DNA of 64,000 bases from Fontibacter flavus (GCF_042432905.1 NZ_JBHLWI010000009.1:211127-275126), one strand, 5' to 3'; shown: positions 34,421-43,854, numbered from the stretch's first letter. Made by a program: numbers and translations. Notes: generated by a model not told the origin, from the letters alone.

Positions 34421-34903
34421 ATGAAAAACCCTAAAATATTTTATCTCATGAGACATGGTGAAGCCGATGCAGGATTTGGTATGTCAGGAGATGCTGTTAG
34501 ACCACTGACAACCAACGGTAAAAGCCATGTTTTTAGAGTAGCCCAAGTTTTGAAAAAAGATGTTGTTCAGTTTGACAGAATTCTTTGTAGCCCAGCTGTA
34601 AGAACCAGGCAAACTACAAGTATTTTGACTTCAGAGTTACCTGCAAAAAATATCCAATATGAGGAAAAAATCTATGAAGCTGATCCGGATACCTTGTTCA
34701 GATTGATCAATCAGGTTGAAAATGAAGTGAATCACCTTGCTATGGTCGGGCATAATCCTGGTATTTCCGGATTGTTGACTTACCTGACGGGAGACAGATA
34801 TATCTCTTTGCAACCGGGCATGTTGGCGATTATTGAAATCCAAGTAGATGAATGGAAAGAAGTGGGGAGAAATACAGGGATATTGAAGGAAATATTGCAA
34901 TAG
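34421..34903 (+). CDS. sixA: SixA-like histidine phosphatase
   Basis: 160 residues from ATG 34421; upstream in-frame codons to 34286 encode an unlikely extension, and the chosen start puts the RHG motif (R11-H12-G13, LMRHGEAD) where the family has it. Other signatures are CSPAVRTRQTTSIL and MVGHNPGISGLLTYL with the second catalytic His. It dephosphorylates phosphohistidine, possibly on phosphorelay HPt domains. Single-gene unit. Confidence 0.85.
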   Translation: MKNPKIFYLMRHGEADAGFGMSGDAVRPLTTNGKSHVFRVAQVLKKDVVQFDRILCSPAVRTRQTTSILTSELPAKNIQYEEKIYEADPDTLFRLINQVENEVNHLAMVGHNPGISGLLTYLTGDRYISLQPGMLAIIEIQVDEWKEVGRNTGILKEILQ

Positions 34904-35024
34904 AATTTTTTTGTCAATCACCTTTTGATTTTATTTGCTTAGGTTTGGTTACCCTCTAGAAAACCATAAATCGAAGCGCAGCGAATCACTATTCAGTAAT
35001 TTAGATTATTAACCAAAAAACAAT

Positions 35025-36092
35025 ATGTCATTAAAGCATAGAATTATAGAACAGTTTGATCCTAATGGGGTAAGTACTTATGAAGGTATTTTTGGATTGC
35101 CTTTTAACGAAGAAACTGCTGACCTGATTATCATCCCGGTGCCTTGGGAAGTTACGGTTTCTTACTCACCAGGAACTGCCGATGGTCCTGATGCGGTATT
35201 AAATGCTTCTTATCAGGTGGATTTGTTCCAAAGCGATATACATGACGCCTGGAAAATGGGCATACATATGTTGCCTGTTTCCAATGAAATCCATAACCTT
35301 AGCAGTAGTCATAGAATCTTGGCAAGGAATTATATCCAATGGCTTGAAGCAGGGTCGCCTGAAGAGGATTTGGAGAGGTTTGCAGCTGTACCGGATATCA
35401 TCAATAAGGCATCTTTAGAAATGGTAGACTGGGTTTATGCCCAAGCAAAAAAATACAGGGAAATGGGCAAACAGGTAGCCCTTCTTGGCGGTGACCACAG
35501 TACGCCGTTGGGTTTGATCAAAGCTTTGACAGAGGAGTATGATAGCTTTGGTGTTTTACAGATCGATGCCCACGCTGACCTGAGAAAAGCCTACGAAAAT
35601 TTTGAGTACTCTCATGCTTCGATTGCTTACAATGCACTGAAATTTCCACAGATCAGTAAATTGGTTCAAGTGGGCATCCGCGATTATTGCCAGGAAGAAG
35701 CCATTATGGCTAAAGAAAATAACCGAATCCATACATTCTATGATAAAGACATCAAAGAAGATATGTTTGAAGGAAAGGCCTGGAAAATTATCTGTGATGA
35801 TATCGTGGAACAATTGCCGTCAGAGGTTTACATCACCATTGATATTGATGGATTGGATCCGAAGTTATGTCCACATACCGGTACTCCTGTGGCTGGTGGA
35901 TTTGAAATGGAGCAGGTGCTATACCTCATGAAACAGGTGGTCAAAGCCGGAAAAAGGATAATTGGGTTTGATTTGGTGGAAGTCGCACCAGGACCTCATG
36001 GAGATGAGTGGGATGGAAATGTAGGGGCAAGGGTACTTTACAGAATGGCTAACCTATTTGGTGTTTCTCAAGGGAAATTAAATCTCAAATAA
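35025..36092 (+). CDS. arginase/agmatinase/formiminoglutamase-family ureohydrolase
   Basis: 355 residues. The binuclear manganese site is complete: GGDHST, DAHADLR, and DIDGLDP with CPHTGTPVAGG. Substrate (arginine, agmatine, guanidino acids or formiminoglutamate) cannot be told from motifs alone. A distant link to polyamine metabolism is suggested by the deoxyhypusine-synthase-like gene 8 kb away (inference only). It is followed by a strong bidirectional terminator shared with the convergent M56 gene. Confidence 0.88.
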   Translation: MSLKHRIIEQFDPNGVSTYEGIFGLPFNEETADLIIIPVPWEVTVSYSPGTADGPDAVLNASYQVDLFQSDIHDAWKMGIHMLPVSNEIHNLSSSHRILARNYIQWLEAGSPEEDLERFAAVPDIINKASLEMVDWVYAQAKKYREMGKQVALLGGDHSTPLGLIKALTEEYDSFGVLQIDAHADLRKAYENFEYSHASIAYNALKFPQISKLVQVGIRDYCQEEAIMAKENNRIHTFYDKDIKEDMFEGKAWKIICDDIVEQLPSEVYITIDIDGLDPKLCPHTGTPVAGGFEMEQVLYLMKQVVKAGKRIIGFDLVEVAPGPHGDEWDGNVGARVLYRMANLFGVSQGKLNLK

Positions 36093-36131
36093 AAAGATAA
36101 AGGCCAGTTGATAAGCTGGCCTTTATCTTTT
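36092..36131. terminator. bidirectional terminator
   Basis: A perfect 16-bp stem, AAAAGATAAAGGCCAG/CTGGCCTTTATCTTTT, with an 8-base loop. It starts at the last base of the ureohydrolase gene and faces the convergent M56/TonB gene. Confidence 0.9.
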
Positions 36132-36148
36132 CTCTTTAATTGAATTTT

Positions 36149-38743
36149 TTAATCTTTGGTATAGATAACAATAACGCCATTCAGCCCTTTTTCTCCATGA
36201 GAAGCTGCGAGTTCATTCGCTTTTTCTCCTTTGAGCACTTCCATGCTTTTAATTTTCTTAGGATCAATTTCTTTGTCAAGATTGATACCGGGTCTTGCTT
36301 CCCCATTGATGATAAATAAGGGTTGTTCTTTGGTTTGGGTCTTAATGTTGACGCCATCCTGCATGTTTAGGTACCCATTTAACTCATTGACTTTAAAATT
36401 ATTTTGGCTGTTGGCAGTACTTTGGTAATAAGTTACCCCAATTTCATGTGGTTCTTTTGATCTTACAGAGGCATTTTTGTTGGCTAGCATAAAGTTAATG
36501 GGCAAGACAACTTTATATTTTTCCTGCTTGCCATCCACAAGCCACTTCTCTTTATTCTGATCAAGTACACGGAGTACTTCCTCATCAAATGATTTGTCAG
36601 AGCTATTGATGATGCTTATGGATTGGAAAAGACCATCTTTATTAAGTGTCAACTCCGCTCTTACTACACCACTGATTTCTGATTCCCTAGCAGCTAGGGG
36701 ATATTTGATATTTCTTCTTACATAAATGTTAAAGGCTTCTGAAGGCTGGATTCCTGTTTCCGAATAAGAGGGGCTATCCAAGGTTGCTACTCCGTTTAAT
36801 GAAGTATGGGGCTCCGGTAATTTAAACCTTATCGGTAACCTCATGCGTACGTTTACATCTTTTCCGCTTTGTTTTCCTGGTATCCAAGCGGGACTTTCTG
36901 AAATGACCCTTAGGGCTTCCTGGTCCAGGCCTCCTCCAATGCCCCTTAGTATCTCTGGGTTTTCAACTTTACCTTCTTTGGTTACCACAAAAACCACATA
37001 GACAGTACCTTCAATTCCCTTTTCTTTTGCAAAATCAGTGTATTTCAAGTTTGTTTTCAGGTAATTTTTCAGAGCTTCCATACCTCCCTCGAATTCAGGA
37101 GCATCCTCTACTACATCAAAAACCTCATCTTGTCCATAAACAATGTTTTGATGAACAGGTTCATTGCCTTTTGGATTAAAAAAGGTAGAGGCCGCATTTG
37201 CAGTGACGTTGTTTTCAGGAGAGAAAGCAAAAGTAACTGTTTGGAGCATCTTAACCGGCTTCCCGTCTATTTGTGCTGTTTTCCAACCTTGATAGGCAGG
37301 CTTGCTGATTTCTTTCAGGATCAGGTCATCCAGTCCACCTCCAAAACTTGTTTTGATGACAGGCTTTTCGATATTACCTACCTGATTGATGACAAATTCC
37401 ACTTCCAATCTGCCACCGATTCCAAGCGCCAATTCTTTTTTGGGTATTTCCAGATTTCGAATTAACTCCAAACTCCAATCCGAAAGACCTTGCCGAGGCT
37501 CTGCTTTTCTATCTACTTGATCTTCCCTATATGTTTCGGGGTACTCTTTTCTGATTTGCGAAGTGTTCCGAAGGGATTGAATCAGGCTTCTGACCTTGAT
37601 ATAATCTTCATCAGTATTGATTTGACTGAATTCATATTGCAGTTCCCCGATTTGAGCCTTAAGTAAATCACCTTCAAGAGGATGGATATACTCATAATGC
37701 AAAGGACTTTTGATCTTTTTGACTTTCATGTGGATATCCAATGAGTCCTGTGAGGCCAAAAGTAGGTTACGGATATTTTCTATATTGTCCGTGAGGCTCA
37801 GTGGAATAAGTTTGTTCCCGGAATTGGTTTTCATGGAAACCAGGGCCATCAATGCCAGAGAAAGAGGAAATACCATCAAGGTTTTCACCCAATTTGTTTT
37901 TGCTGATTTTTTCATCATCATGATTCGTTTGAGGGTTGTCGATCTTATGAAATAATTACCGATAGGAAGATCTATTCCCTTAAAAGCCATTTTGACGATC
38001 AGTTTTGGATATATTTCTTTATGTGAAGTTTCTTTTAATACATTTTCATCTGCGAGGTATTCATGGACATCTACAAGCGCATTTCTCAATAGGTGAATGG
38101 CTGGATTATACCAGAAAATCACACTCAAAACCTGATAGAAAAGTACATCATACGAGTGTCTTTGCCTGATATGGACAATCTCATGCTGGATGATCTGTTC
38201 TTTTTCTTTAGGAAGCAGTTCTTGTGTATCATCCCAAAACAACTTGTTAAAGAAAGAAAAAACAGGTGTAAGACCGAAAGTCGGAATCAGGAAATAATTG
38301 TCCTTAAGGTTAAAGGAGGTTTGGTACCATCCTTTTTCCCATATCAATCTTAATTGGATAAAATTCCAAAATAACCGAAAAGAAAGAAATATGATTACTG
38401 CAAAATAGGAAAGGATGAAGTAATCCTTGAATTCCCACAAAATAGGTAGCTTGGTACTTTCAACGGTGACCTCAGGAAGGCCAAAAGTCGCTGCAATTTC
38501 ATCGGGCGCTTCCTGAATGGACAGCGCCCGGTAAAACTGCGTTTGTTCTAATGAGATATCAGGCTTATCAAATCCTACCGGTATGCTGATCAAAGGGAAA
38601 ATTAACGCCAGAATTGGCGCAATCAACAAGAATAACCTGGTGACATGGAAAATTTTCTCATTTCTAAGGAATATCCAATATATCCCGTAGAAAATCAGCA
38701 TACAAAAGGTGCTTTGCCAGATATAATCAATTAAAACAGCCAT
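36149..38743 (-). CDS. BlaR1-like M56 peptidase with TonB domains and plug-like tail
   Basis: 864 residues. Four membrane helices surround an M56 zinc peptidase with HEIVH (187-191) and the EYLADENVL block. The periplasmic part has repeated TonB C-terminal domains (roughly 415-505, 550-640 and 655-755; each with GxxxxEFVI/VYVVFVV-type strands) and a final segment resembling a TonB-receptor plug (KIKSMEVLKGEKANELAASH, then GEKGLNGVIVIYT). It probably senses an envelope signal, self-activates and inactivates the partner repressor encoded 3 bp upstream. Confidence 0.88.
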   Translation of the reverse strand: MAVLIDYIWQSTFCMLIFYGIYWIFLRNEKIFHVTRLFLLIAPILALIFPLISIPVGFDKPDISLEQTQFYRALSIQEAPDEIAATFGLPEVTVESTKLPILWEFKDYFILSYFAVIIFLSFRLFWNFIQLRLIWEKGWYQTSFNLKDNYFLIPTFGLTPVFSFFNKLFWDDTQELLPKEKEQIIQHEIVHIRQRHSYDVLFYQVLSVIFWYNPAIHLLRNALVDVHEYLADENVLKETSHKEIYPKLIVKMAFKGIDLPIGNYFIRSTTLKRIMMMKKSAKTNWVKTLMVFPLSLALMALVSMKTNSGNKLIPLSLTDNIENIRNLLLASQDSLDIHMKVKKIKSPLHYEYIHPLEGDLLKAQIGELQYEFSQINTDEDYIKVRSLIQSLRNTSQIRKEYPETYREDQVDRKAEPRQGLSDWSLELIRNLEIPKKELALGIGGRLEVEFVINQVGNIEKPVIKTSFGGGLDDLILKEISKPAYQGWKTAQIDGKPVKMLQTVTFAFSPENNVTANAASTFFNPKGNEPVHQNIVYGQDEVFDVVEDAPEFEGGMEALKNYLKTNLKYTDFAKEKGIEGTVYVVFVVTKEGKVENPEILRGIGGGLDQEALRVISESPAWIPGKQSGKDVNVRMRLPIRFKLPEPHTSLNGVATLDSPSYSETGIQPSEAFNIYVRRNIKYPLAARESEISGVVRAELTLNKDGLFQSISIINSSDKSFDEEVLRVLDQNKEKWLVDGKQEKYKVVLPINFMLANKNASVRSKEPHEIGVTYYQSTANSQNNFKVNELNGYLNMQDGVNIKTQTKEQPLFIINGEARPGINLDKEIDPKKIKSMEVLKGEKANELAASHGEKGLNGVIVIYTKD

Positions 38744-38746
38744 AGG

Positions 38747-39112
38747 CTATTTTTTGATATCATCTTTTACCTCACTCATGATCTTATCAAGCTCTTTTAA
38801 GTCCAAGTTTTTATCCTTGGCGAAGAAAGAAGCCAATTTCGAGAATGAGCCACTAAAATAGCCTGAAAGAAGATTTTTGATGGAAAAGCTTCTGTACTCA
38901 TCCTTGGAAACAATCGGGAAGTATTCATGTGACTTGCCATAAGCTTTGTGACTTACGAATCCCTTTCTTTCCAAAATACGCACAATGGTGGATACGGTGT
39001 TATAAGCCGGTTTAGGCTCAGACATTTTTTCCAAGATATCTTTGACGAAACCTTTCTCGATATCCCATAGGATCTGCATGATTTGCTCTTCTGCTCTTGT
39101 TAATTCTCTCAT
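38747..39112 (-). CDS. BlaI/MecI/CopY-family repressor
   Basis: 121 residues, standard length. The winged helix reads ELTRAEEQIMQILWDIEKGF, then KPAYNTVSTIVRILERKGFV and HKAYGKSHEYFPIV. It is a dimeric repressor whose cleavage is triggered by the M56 partner encoded 3 bp downstream. The target is probably its own operon and envelope-stress genes; no beta-lactamase gene is nearby, so a beta-lactam role is not implied. Confidence 0.92.
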   Translation of the reverse strand: MRELTRAEEQIMQILWDIEKGFVKDILEKMSEPKPAYNTVSTIVRILERKGFVSHKAYGKSHEYFPIVSKDEYRSFSIKNLLSGYFSGSFSKLASFFAKDKNLDLKELDKIMSEVKDDIKK

Positions 39113-39426
39113 AATTGTGTTTAAGTTTGTTTACACATCCAAATTAGCTGTTTAGTTTGTTTTTTCCTAACATGAGAAATAAATCTTTCTATCGGTAACG
39201 GTAAAATTAGTAAAAATTTATTAGTTAACAAATTAATGCATTAGTAATTTTAAGGATTATTCAAAAATGTATGTTTCAAGAGGTTATAATTTGCGATAAT
39301 TTTAAAAAAACATCAAATCAGGATATGGTGTGAAAAAATGAGTCTTAAGGAAAAAAATCCATCAAAAAAACAAAAAAAGCTGCCATCCAGAGAAAACAGC
39401 TTCTTTATTCAACAAATATTTTTTGT
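39113..39426. other. 314-bp intergenic region upstream of the BlaI-type gene
   Basis: Direct repeats TTTAAGTTTGTTT (near 39120) and TTTAGTTTGTTT (near 39152) lie just upstream of the repressor start and could be its operator (weak). Near 39385-39412 a stem AGCTG/CAGCT followed by T runs on the minus strand is a likely terminator for the desaturase gene. The rest is very AT-rich. Confidence 0.45.
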
Positions 39427-40206
39427 TTAACTTGTTCTTAACTTGATGATGCCTGTAGCATGCAATAATTTCACGATAGGATAGGTGGGATCAAATTCAT
39501 ACCATTTAACGGCAAAGTTAGGCCTGTTTGGTAGTTTGTGGTGATTGTTCTGGAACAATTCCCCTAGCATCAAAACGTCTAACAACAAGCTGTTTTTGGA
39601 TTTGTCATTGTTGTCAAAGTTGGCATAGCCATATTTATGTCCACTCCAGTTAACAATTGCCCCATGAACGGGTCCCATCAGGAAATGAATCGGAAGTAAG
39701 AAATACATCCACCAGTGAGTACCGGCTAATTCAAATACCGAAATGCTGAGTACATAGATCAACACATATACAATACCCCAGCCCAAACGAATGGACATGG
39801 AATCCGCAAAGCGGTCAAATCTGTTCCAATCTGGCACATCTTTGGAAAACCTTTCTTCTGGCTTCAATTTGAAGGTAAAGTAATCATTGTAAATGTTTTT
39901 GGTTTTCCACATCATCGTAAAGAGATTTTCTGTATGATGGGGACTATGAGGGTCTTTAGGGGTGTCACTGTAGGCATGATGCATTCTGTGAAGAATTGCA
40001 TAGGCTCTTGGGGATAAATAAGAACTTCCCTGCCAGATCCAGGTAAAGATGTAGAAAAATCTTTCCCAGAATTTATTCATATAGAACATTTGATGAGCTG
40101 CATATCTGTGAAGGAAGAAACTTTGGCAAAACAAAGAGAAATACCAATGCAGCAGAAAGAAGATAATTAAGATCACTCGGTAAATAAATTTGATGTTAAG
40201 ACACAA
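39427..40206 (-). CDS. acyl-CoA (delta-9 type) fatty-acid desaturase
   Basis: 259 residues, integral membrane. The three histidine clusters of the family are present: HRYAAH (33-38), HRMHH (73-77) and QNNHH near the C-terminus. Four hydrophobic segments carry the di-iron centre on the cytoplasmic side. It introduces a double bond into acyl chains and so controls membrane fluidity. The length matches short bacterial desaturases. Single gene with its own terminator. Confidence 0.92.
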   Translation of the reverse strand: MCLNIKFIYRVILIIFFLLHWYFSLFCQSFFLHRYAAHQMFYMNKFWERFFYIFTWIWQGSSYLSPRAYAILHRMHHAYSDTPKDPHSPHHTENLFTMMWKTKNIYNDYFTFKLKPEERFSKDVPDWNRFDRFADSMSIRLGWGIVYVLIYVLSISVFELAGTHWWMYFLLPIHFLMGPVHGAIVNWSGHKYGYANFDNNDKSKNSLLLDVLMLGELFQNNHHKLPNRPNFAVKWYEFDPTYPIVKLLHATGIIKLRTS

Positions 40207-40279
40207 AGATAAAGCCTTAAATCATAATTTTTAAATTACTCATGTAAAATTGACCTTGATTTTTGACCAAAATCATGAA

Positions 40280-40310
40280 TTGAAATAATGAAACTATTCC
40301 GTTATATTTG
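40280..40310 (+). promoter_or_regulatory. promoter of the holin-superfamily-IV gene
   Basis: TATATTTG (40303-40310) is an exact TAnnTTTG box; a TTG lies 20 bp upstream (40280-40282). It is 26 bp before the ATG at 40337. Confidence 0.5.
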
Positions 40311-40336
40311 AATAAGGACCTATAGAGCAAATTAAT

Positions 40337-40696
40337 ATGAGTAAAGACAATCAGGCAATGAATATTCTGATACAACTTCTGTTGGGAGGAATAGCCGTTT
40401 TCATCACCCAATATCTCCTTCCCGGAGTACATGTAGAAAGTTTTTGGACCGGAGTGGTGGTTGCTGCTTTGATAGCTTTGTTAAACTTGACCATAAAGCC
40501 AATTTTGATTGTGCTGACCATTCCCATTACCATCATTACGCTTGGTCTGTTTCTATTGGCCATCAATGCCATTTTAATCCTTTTGGCCGCACAAATTATT
40601 CCAGGCTTTACAGTGGATGGTTTTTGGTGGGCATTGTTATTTGGCCTGATTTTGGGCTTGGTCAATTCCTTGCTTGGTGTTTCCTTTGGGAGATAA
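40337..40696 (+). CDS. four-helix membrane protein, phage-holin superfamily IV type
   Basis: 119 residues, almost entirely four transmembrane helices, with the signature LLNLTIKPILIVLTIPITII (PF04020 type) and a closing LGLVNSLLGV. Despite the family name, these are common chromosomal membrane proteins of unknown role; no other phage gene is near. A second start at Met8 is possible. Confidence 0.85.
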   Translation: MSKDNQAMNILIQLLLGGIAVFITQYLLPGVHVESFWTGVVVAALIALLNLTIKPILIVLTIPITIITLGLFLLAINAILILLAAQIIPGFTVDGFWWALLFGLILGLVNSLLGVSFGR

Positions 40697-40713
40697 TTAC
40701 ACTGTCTTTCATG

Positions 40714-41151
40714 TCAATTGGTAGAAGTGGTAGGCAGGCTTTTATCTTTTACTCTTGTATAGGCCATTAGGGTTTGATCCGGATTGATAAAATAATGTTT
40801 CTCTTCGGATTTCGGGATATCAACAATTAAAATATAAATTTCGGTTTCTGATTTGGGATCATCAAGACCATTGGTTTCATATACGGTATTGGACATCTGA
40901 ATGGGAGGGGAGCAATATTCTTTATTGGCTTTTTCGAGCATGAATATTTCTTCCTCCGGATCTATGCCTGTTAATTTTTTCTTATCTGAAATCCCAACGG
41001 CAATTTTTCCACCTTTTGTATTGGCAAATGCAATCAATGTTTTGGCAATTCTTGAAGATTTGTTGATACCTTGTTTAAAATCCAAAGTTTCATTTTCAGA
41101 AAGTTTTAGTAATTCTTTTAAATATTCATCATCATTTTTTATTTCCATCAT
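40714..41151 (-). CDS. AlbA_2 (Schlafen-like) domain protein
   Basis: 145 residues covering one AlbA_2 domain: ESETLDFKQG-type start (ENETLDFKQGINKSSRIAKT), the IAFANTKGGKIAVGISDK core and a TYILIVDIP-like strand. Larger family members are ATP-binding or DNA-binding regulators; this one has only the single domain. It lies convergent to the holin-like gene, 17 bp between stops. Confidence 0.85.
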   Translation of the reverse strand: MMEIKNDDEYLKELLKLSENETLDFKQGINKSSRIAKTLIAFANTKGGKIAVGISDKKKLTGIDPEEEIFMLEKANKEYCSPPIQMSNTVYETNGLDDPKSETEIYILIVDIPKSEEKHYFINPDQTLMAYTRVKDKSLPTTSTN

Positions 41152-41277
41152 TTTTTTTTAAGTTAATTGCTTATAAATTAATTACTTAAAGTTGAACAAC
41201 TGACCGGATAGTAAATTTCAGCTTTTAAATTAACTGATTGTGTTGTATGTTGTCTTTGTAAACCCTAAACTTTTCTT

Positions 41278-41844
41278 ATGAACATCTTAAATGAAGGTTT
41301 TAAACCAGAAACCATAGAGGCCTTAAAGAGTGAACTTTCTGCTTCCAAGCAACTATACAAGATAGTTCCTGGAGAAGAAAATTCAGATGAATTTGTCAAT
41401 TTCTACTTTATTGGGATGTATGAAGGTAGGGAAGTAATATATGATGCTGCATTGTATACCCTAAGGCTGCATCATTCGTCTGAATTGTACGAAATTGCAG
41501 AACATGAAGCAGCCAAAAAGTTCCCCAATTTCAAAGGTATCCATTATGAAGAAGATGAGAATGGCAACTTGAAACCATTAAGCAGCGAAGAAGAGGAGAT
41601 CGGTTGGTTCATAACAGAGATTATCATGGATATGGAAGAAGATGAAACCGTAAAAGTGCAGGAGTTTGTTGATATTGACACCAACCATGATTTTGGTATT
41701 GGGTTAGATGCTGCACTGAATGTGGAATATATAGATGACAAAGTTATCAGTAAGTTTGTCAAAGCATTCAACGATGATACTCTTAAACTCGACGATACGT
41801 TATACAGTTTTCAGTCTGAAGAAGAGGATGTGGATGATGAATAA
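41278..41844 (+). CDS. conserved acidic protein of unknown function
   Basis: 188 residues, very rich in Asp/Glu, with an acidic tail (SEEEDVDDE). No signal peptide, membrane helix or catalytic motif; YTLRLHHSSELYEIAEHEAA is the most distinctive stretch. I do not recognise a named family. It is a single-gene unit closed by a hairpin terminator. Confidence 0.7.
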   Translation: MNILNEGFKPETIEALKSELSASKQLYKIVPGEENSDEFVNFYFIGMYEGREVIYDAALYTLRLHHSSELYEIAEHEAAKKFPNFKGIHYEEDENGNLKPLSSEEEEIGWFITEIIMDMEEDETVKVQEFVDIDTNHDFGIGLDAALNVEYIDDKVISKFVKAFNDDTLKLDDTLYSFQSEEEDVDDE

Positions 41845-41877
41845 AGTCATCAATAGCCGACTAACAAAAACACATTT

Positions 41878-41905
41878 CGCTTGTTAAATCAACAAGCGTT
41901 TTTTT
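41878..41905 (+). terminator. terminator after the acidic protein gene
   Basis: CGCTTGTT-AAATC-AACAAGCG followed by seven T. It lies between 41844 and the ATG at 41911, so an upstream TTG at 41881 is not a credible start for the next gene. Confidence 0.85.
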
Positions 41906-41910
41906 ATGAC

Positions 41911-42813
41911 ATGTTGAAAATTGCCTGGTCACCTAAGTATTGCCATCCTCTTCCAAAAGGACACAGATTTCCAATGGAAAAGTACAACCTTTTACCAGAA
42001 CAGCTTCTTTATGAAGGGACGGTAAAAGAAGCTAATTTTTTTAATCCAGAGGTTTTGGCCGATAAATGGATTTTAAATACCCATGAACCGACTTATTTTA
42101 GCAAACTTAAAACCCTTTCTCTGAGCAAGTCAGAGATCAGGAAAACAGGTTTTCCGTTAAGTGAGGAATTGGTTGAAAGAGAGATTCATATTATGCATGG
42201 CTCTGTTCAGGCGGCTATTTTTGCGCTGGAATTTGGAGTAGCGATGAATATTGCGGGAGGTACGCACCATGCTTTTACAGACAGGGGAGAAGGTTTTTGT
42301 CTTTTGAACGACATTGCGATCACAGCTAATTACCTGTTAGAAAATCAACTTTCAAAAAAGATTCTTGTCATTGACCTTGATGTGCATCAGGGTAATGGTA
42401 CTGCTGAAATTTTTCAGCAGGAAAATAGAGTATTTACTTTCAGTATGCATGGTGCTGCCAATTATCCAATGCATAAAGAAAAGTCCGATCTTGACATTGG
42501 ACTTCCTGATAAGATAGATGATCAACAGTATTTAAAATTGTTGGATCAGCATCTTAAGCCACTTATTGATGATGTACAACCGGATTTCATCATATATCAA
42601 TCAGGTGTGGATGTCCTGGCTTCTGATAAATTAGGCAGGCTTGGATTAAGCATTCAAGGCTGTAAGGAAAGAGACAGGAAAGTTTTGGAAGCAGCTAAAA
42701 AAAATCAAATACCGGTGATGTGCTGTATGGGAGGTGGATATTCTGAGAAAATTTCCCAAATTATAGAAGCTCATGCGAATACTTATCGTTTGGCGCAGGA
42801 TTTATTCTTTTAA
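41911..42813 (+). CDS. histone-deacetylase-superfamily amidohydrolase
   Basis: 300 residues from ATG 41911 (MLKIAWSPKYCHPLPKGHRF). The zinc-dependent deacetylase motifs are present: GGTHHAFTDRGEGFCLLNDI with the tandem catalytic His, DLDVHQGNG with metal ligands, and a DVLASDKLGRLGLS block. Bacterial members deacetylate polyamines, acetoin-pathway proteins or other amides; the substrate here is unknown. The next gene begins 2 bp after its stop. Confidence 0.9.
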   Translation: MLKIAWSPKYCHPLPKGHRFPMEKYNLLPEQLLYEGTVKEANFFNPEVLADKWILNTHEPTYFSKLKTLSLSKSEIRKTGFPLSEELVEREIHIMHGSVQAAIFALEFGVAMNIAGGTHHAFTDRGEGFCLLNDIAITANYLLENQLSKKILVIDLDVHQGNGTAEIFQQENRVFTFSMHGAANYPMHKEKSDLDIGLPDKIDDQQYLKLLDQHLKPLIDDVQPDFIIYQSGVDVLASDKLGRLGLSIQGCKERDRKVLEAAKKNQIPVMCCMGGGYSEKISQIIEAHANTYRLAQDLFF

Positions 42814-42815
42814 TC

Positions 42816-43058
42816 ATGATCAAAATGAAAGCATTGAAAAGAAAGTGGTTAACCTATGCAGTAGCAGGGATTTTGTTGATGGGTTTTGGGTTGAGTCTGC
42901 TTGGAGAGTCCACAATCATGAAATTTAGCGGTAAAGGATTCCTGTCCTGGTTTGGCTTAGGTACACTGGCTTTGTCATTTATTTTTGCTGGTTTGTCAAT
43001 TTTTGGACAAGCGGTTGTGTACAAATCCATTTTAGACCGAGAGAAAAAACAGTATTAA
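42816..43058 (+). CDS. small two-helix membrane protein
   Basis: 80 residues with a basic N-terminus and two hydrophobic segments (about 13-28 and 46-68). The family is unknown to me. It is placed 2 bp after the deacetylase-like gene, so probably cotranscribed. Confidence 0.65.
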   Translation: MIKMKALKRKWLTYAVAGILLMGFGLSLLGESTIMKFSGKGFLSWFGLGTLALSFIFAGLSIFGQAVVYKSILDREKKQY

Positions 43059-43089
43059 CGGATTTTAACATTTCGAAGTTGCCTTAAGA

Positions 43090-43119
43090 TTTGTGGTTTC
43101 GATACTTTGTTTATATTTG
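43090..43119 (+). promoter_or_regulatory. Bacteroidota-type promoter of the OmpH lipoprotein gene
   Basis: TTTG at 43090-43093 and TATATTTG at 43112-43119, spaced by 18 bases. An expected transcript start near 43126 would exclude the TTG at 43127 as start codon and favour GTG 43148. Confidence 0.6.
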
Positions 43120-43147
43120 CGCCTAGTTGAAATTTAAGTCAAGACAC

Positions 43148-43750
43148 GTGAAAAAATTAGCAAAAGTATTGGGTTTTTTAGGCATCGCTGCCATTACCTT
43201 TTCATCCTGTAACCAGCAAGGACAAAGTGGCGCCGCCGCTTCCGATGCTGAAAGTTCCAATGAATTAAGTATTACCGATCTTAAAATCGCTTATGTTCTT
43301 ACTGATTCAGTGATTTCAAAGTTTGATTTCTATAAAGAGAAATCAGAAGAAATCACCGAAAAGGGCAGAAAATACGAATCTGAACTGAGCAACAGGGCGA
43401 GAGGTTTCGAACAGGAAGTGGCCAATTTTGAGCAGACCGCTTCTTCAATGACCATGAATCAGGCAAGAGCCAAGCAAGAGGACTTGATGAAGAAAGAGAG
43501 AAATCTGGTAACATATAGAGACAACCTGATGCAGGAGCTTTCTGCAGATGAATCCAAACTCTACAGTGATGTTTATGATATGATACAGGAATATCTTACT
43601 TCCTATGCTGAAGAAAAAGATTTGGAAATGATCCTTTCCTACACAAGAGGTGGAGCTGTTTGGTATTCTAAAAAATCATTGGATGTAACCGATGAGGTTG
43701 TGGAAGGGTTGAATAAAAAATACGCTGCTTCCAAAGTAGAAAAGAAATAA
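43148..43750 (+). CDS. OmpH/Skp-family lipoprotein
   Basis: 200 residues from GTG 43148 (KKLAKVLGFLGIAAITFSSC), which gives a lipoprotein signal with lipobox FSSC; a TTG at 43127 is less likely. After a Ser/Ala-rich linker the protein matches the Skp/OmpH chaperone: KIAYVLTDSVI, then a long coiled coil of about 90 residues (KEKSEEITEKGRKYESELSN onward), then a return strand. It probably escorts outer-membrane proteins but is lipid-anchored rather than free. A strong terminator follows. Confidence 0.85.
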   Translation: MKKLAKVLGFLGIAAITFSSCNQQGQSGAAASDAESSNELSITDLKIAYVLTDSVISKFDFYKEKSEEITEKGRKYESELSNRARGFEQEVANFEQTASSMTMNQARAKQEDLMKKERNLVTYRDNLMQELSADESKLYSDVYDMIQEYLTSYAEEKDLEMILSYTRGGAVWYSKKSLDVTDEVVEGLNKKYAASKVEKK

Positions 43751-43773
43751 GAATCAATCACCTTTGATCTTCT

Positions 43774-43802
43774 AAAAAGCCCCGATAATCCGGGGCTTTT
43801 TT
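43774..43802 (+). terminator. terminator after the OmpH-like gene
   Basis: GCCCCG/CGGGGC stem with A run before and T run after. Confidence 0.9.
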
Positions 43803-43854
43803 CATGTTGGATTAATTGGTACTTTTGCACCTTGACAACTAAAAGACTATATCC

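Noticed and set aside
40337..40696. Prophage signal from the holin-like gene
   Set aside because: Superfamily IV proteins are ordinary chromosomal membrane proteins and no phage gene lies near.
41881..41911. TTG start for the deacetylase-like gene
   Set aside because: It lies within the terminator hairpin of the preceding gene; ATG 41911 fits the family N-terminus.
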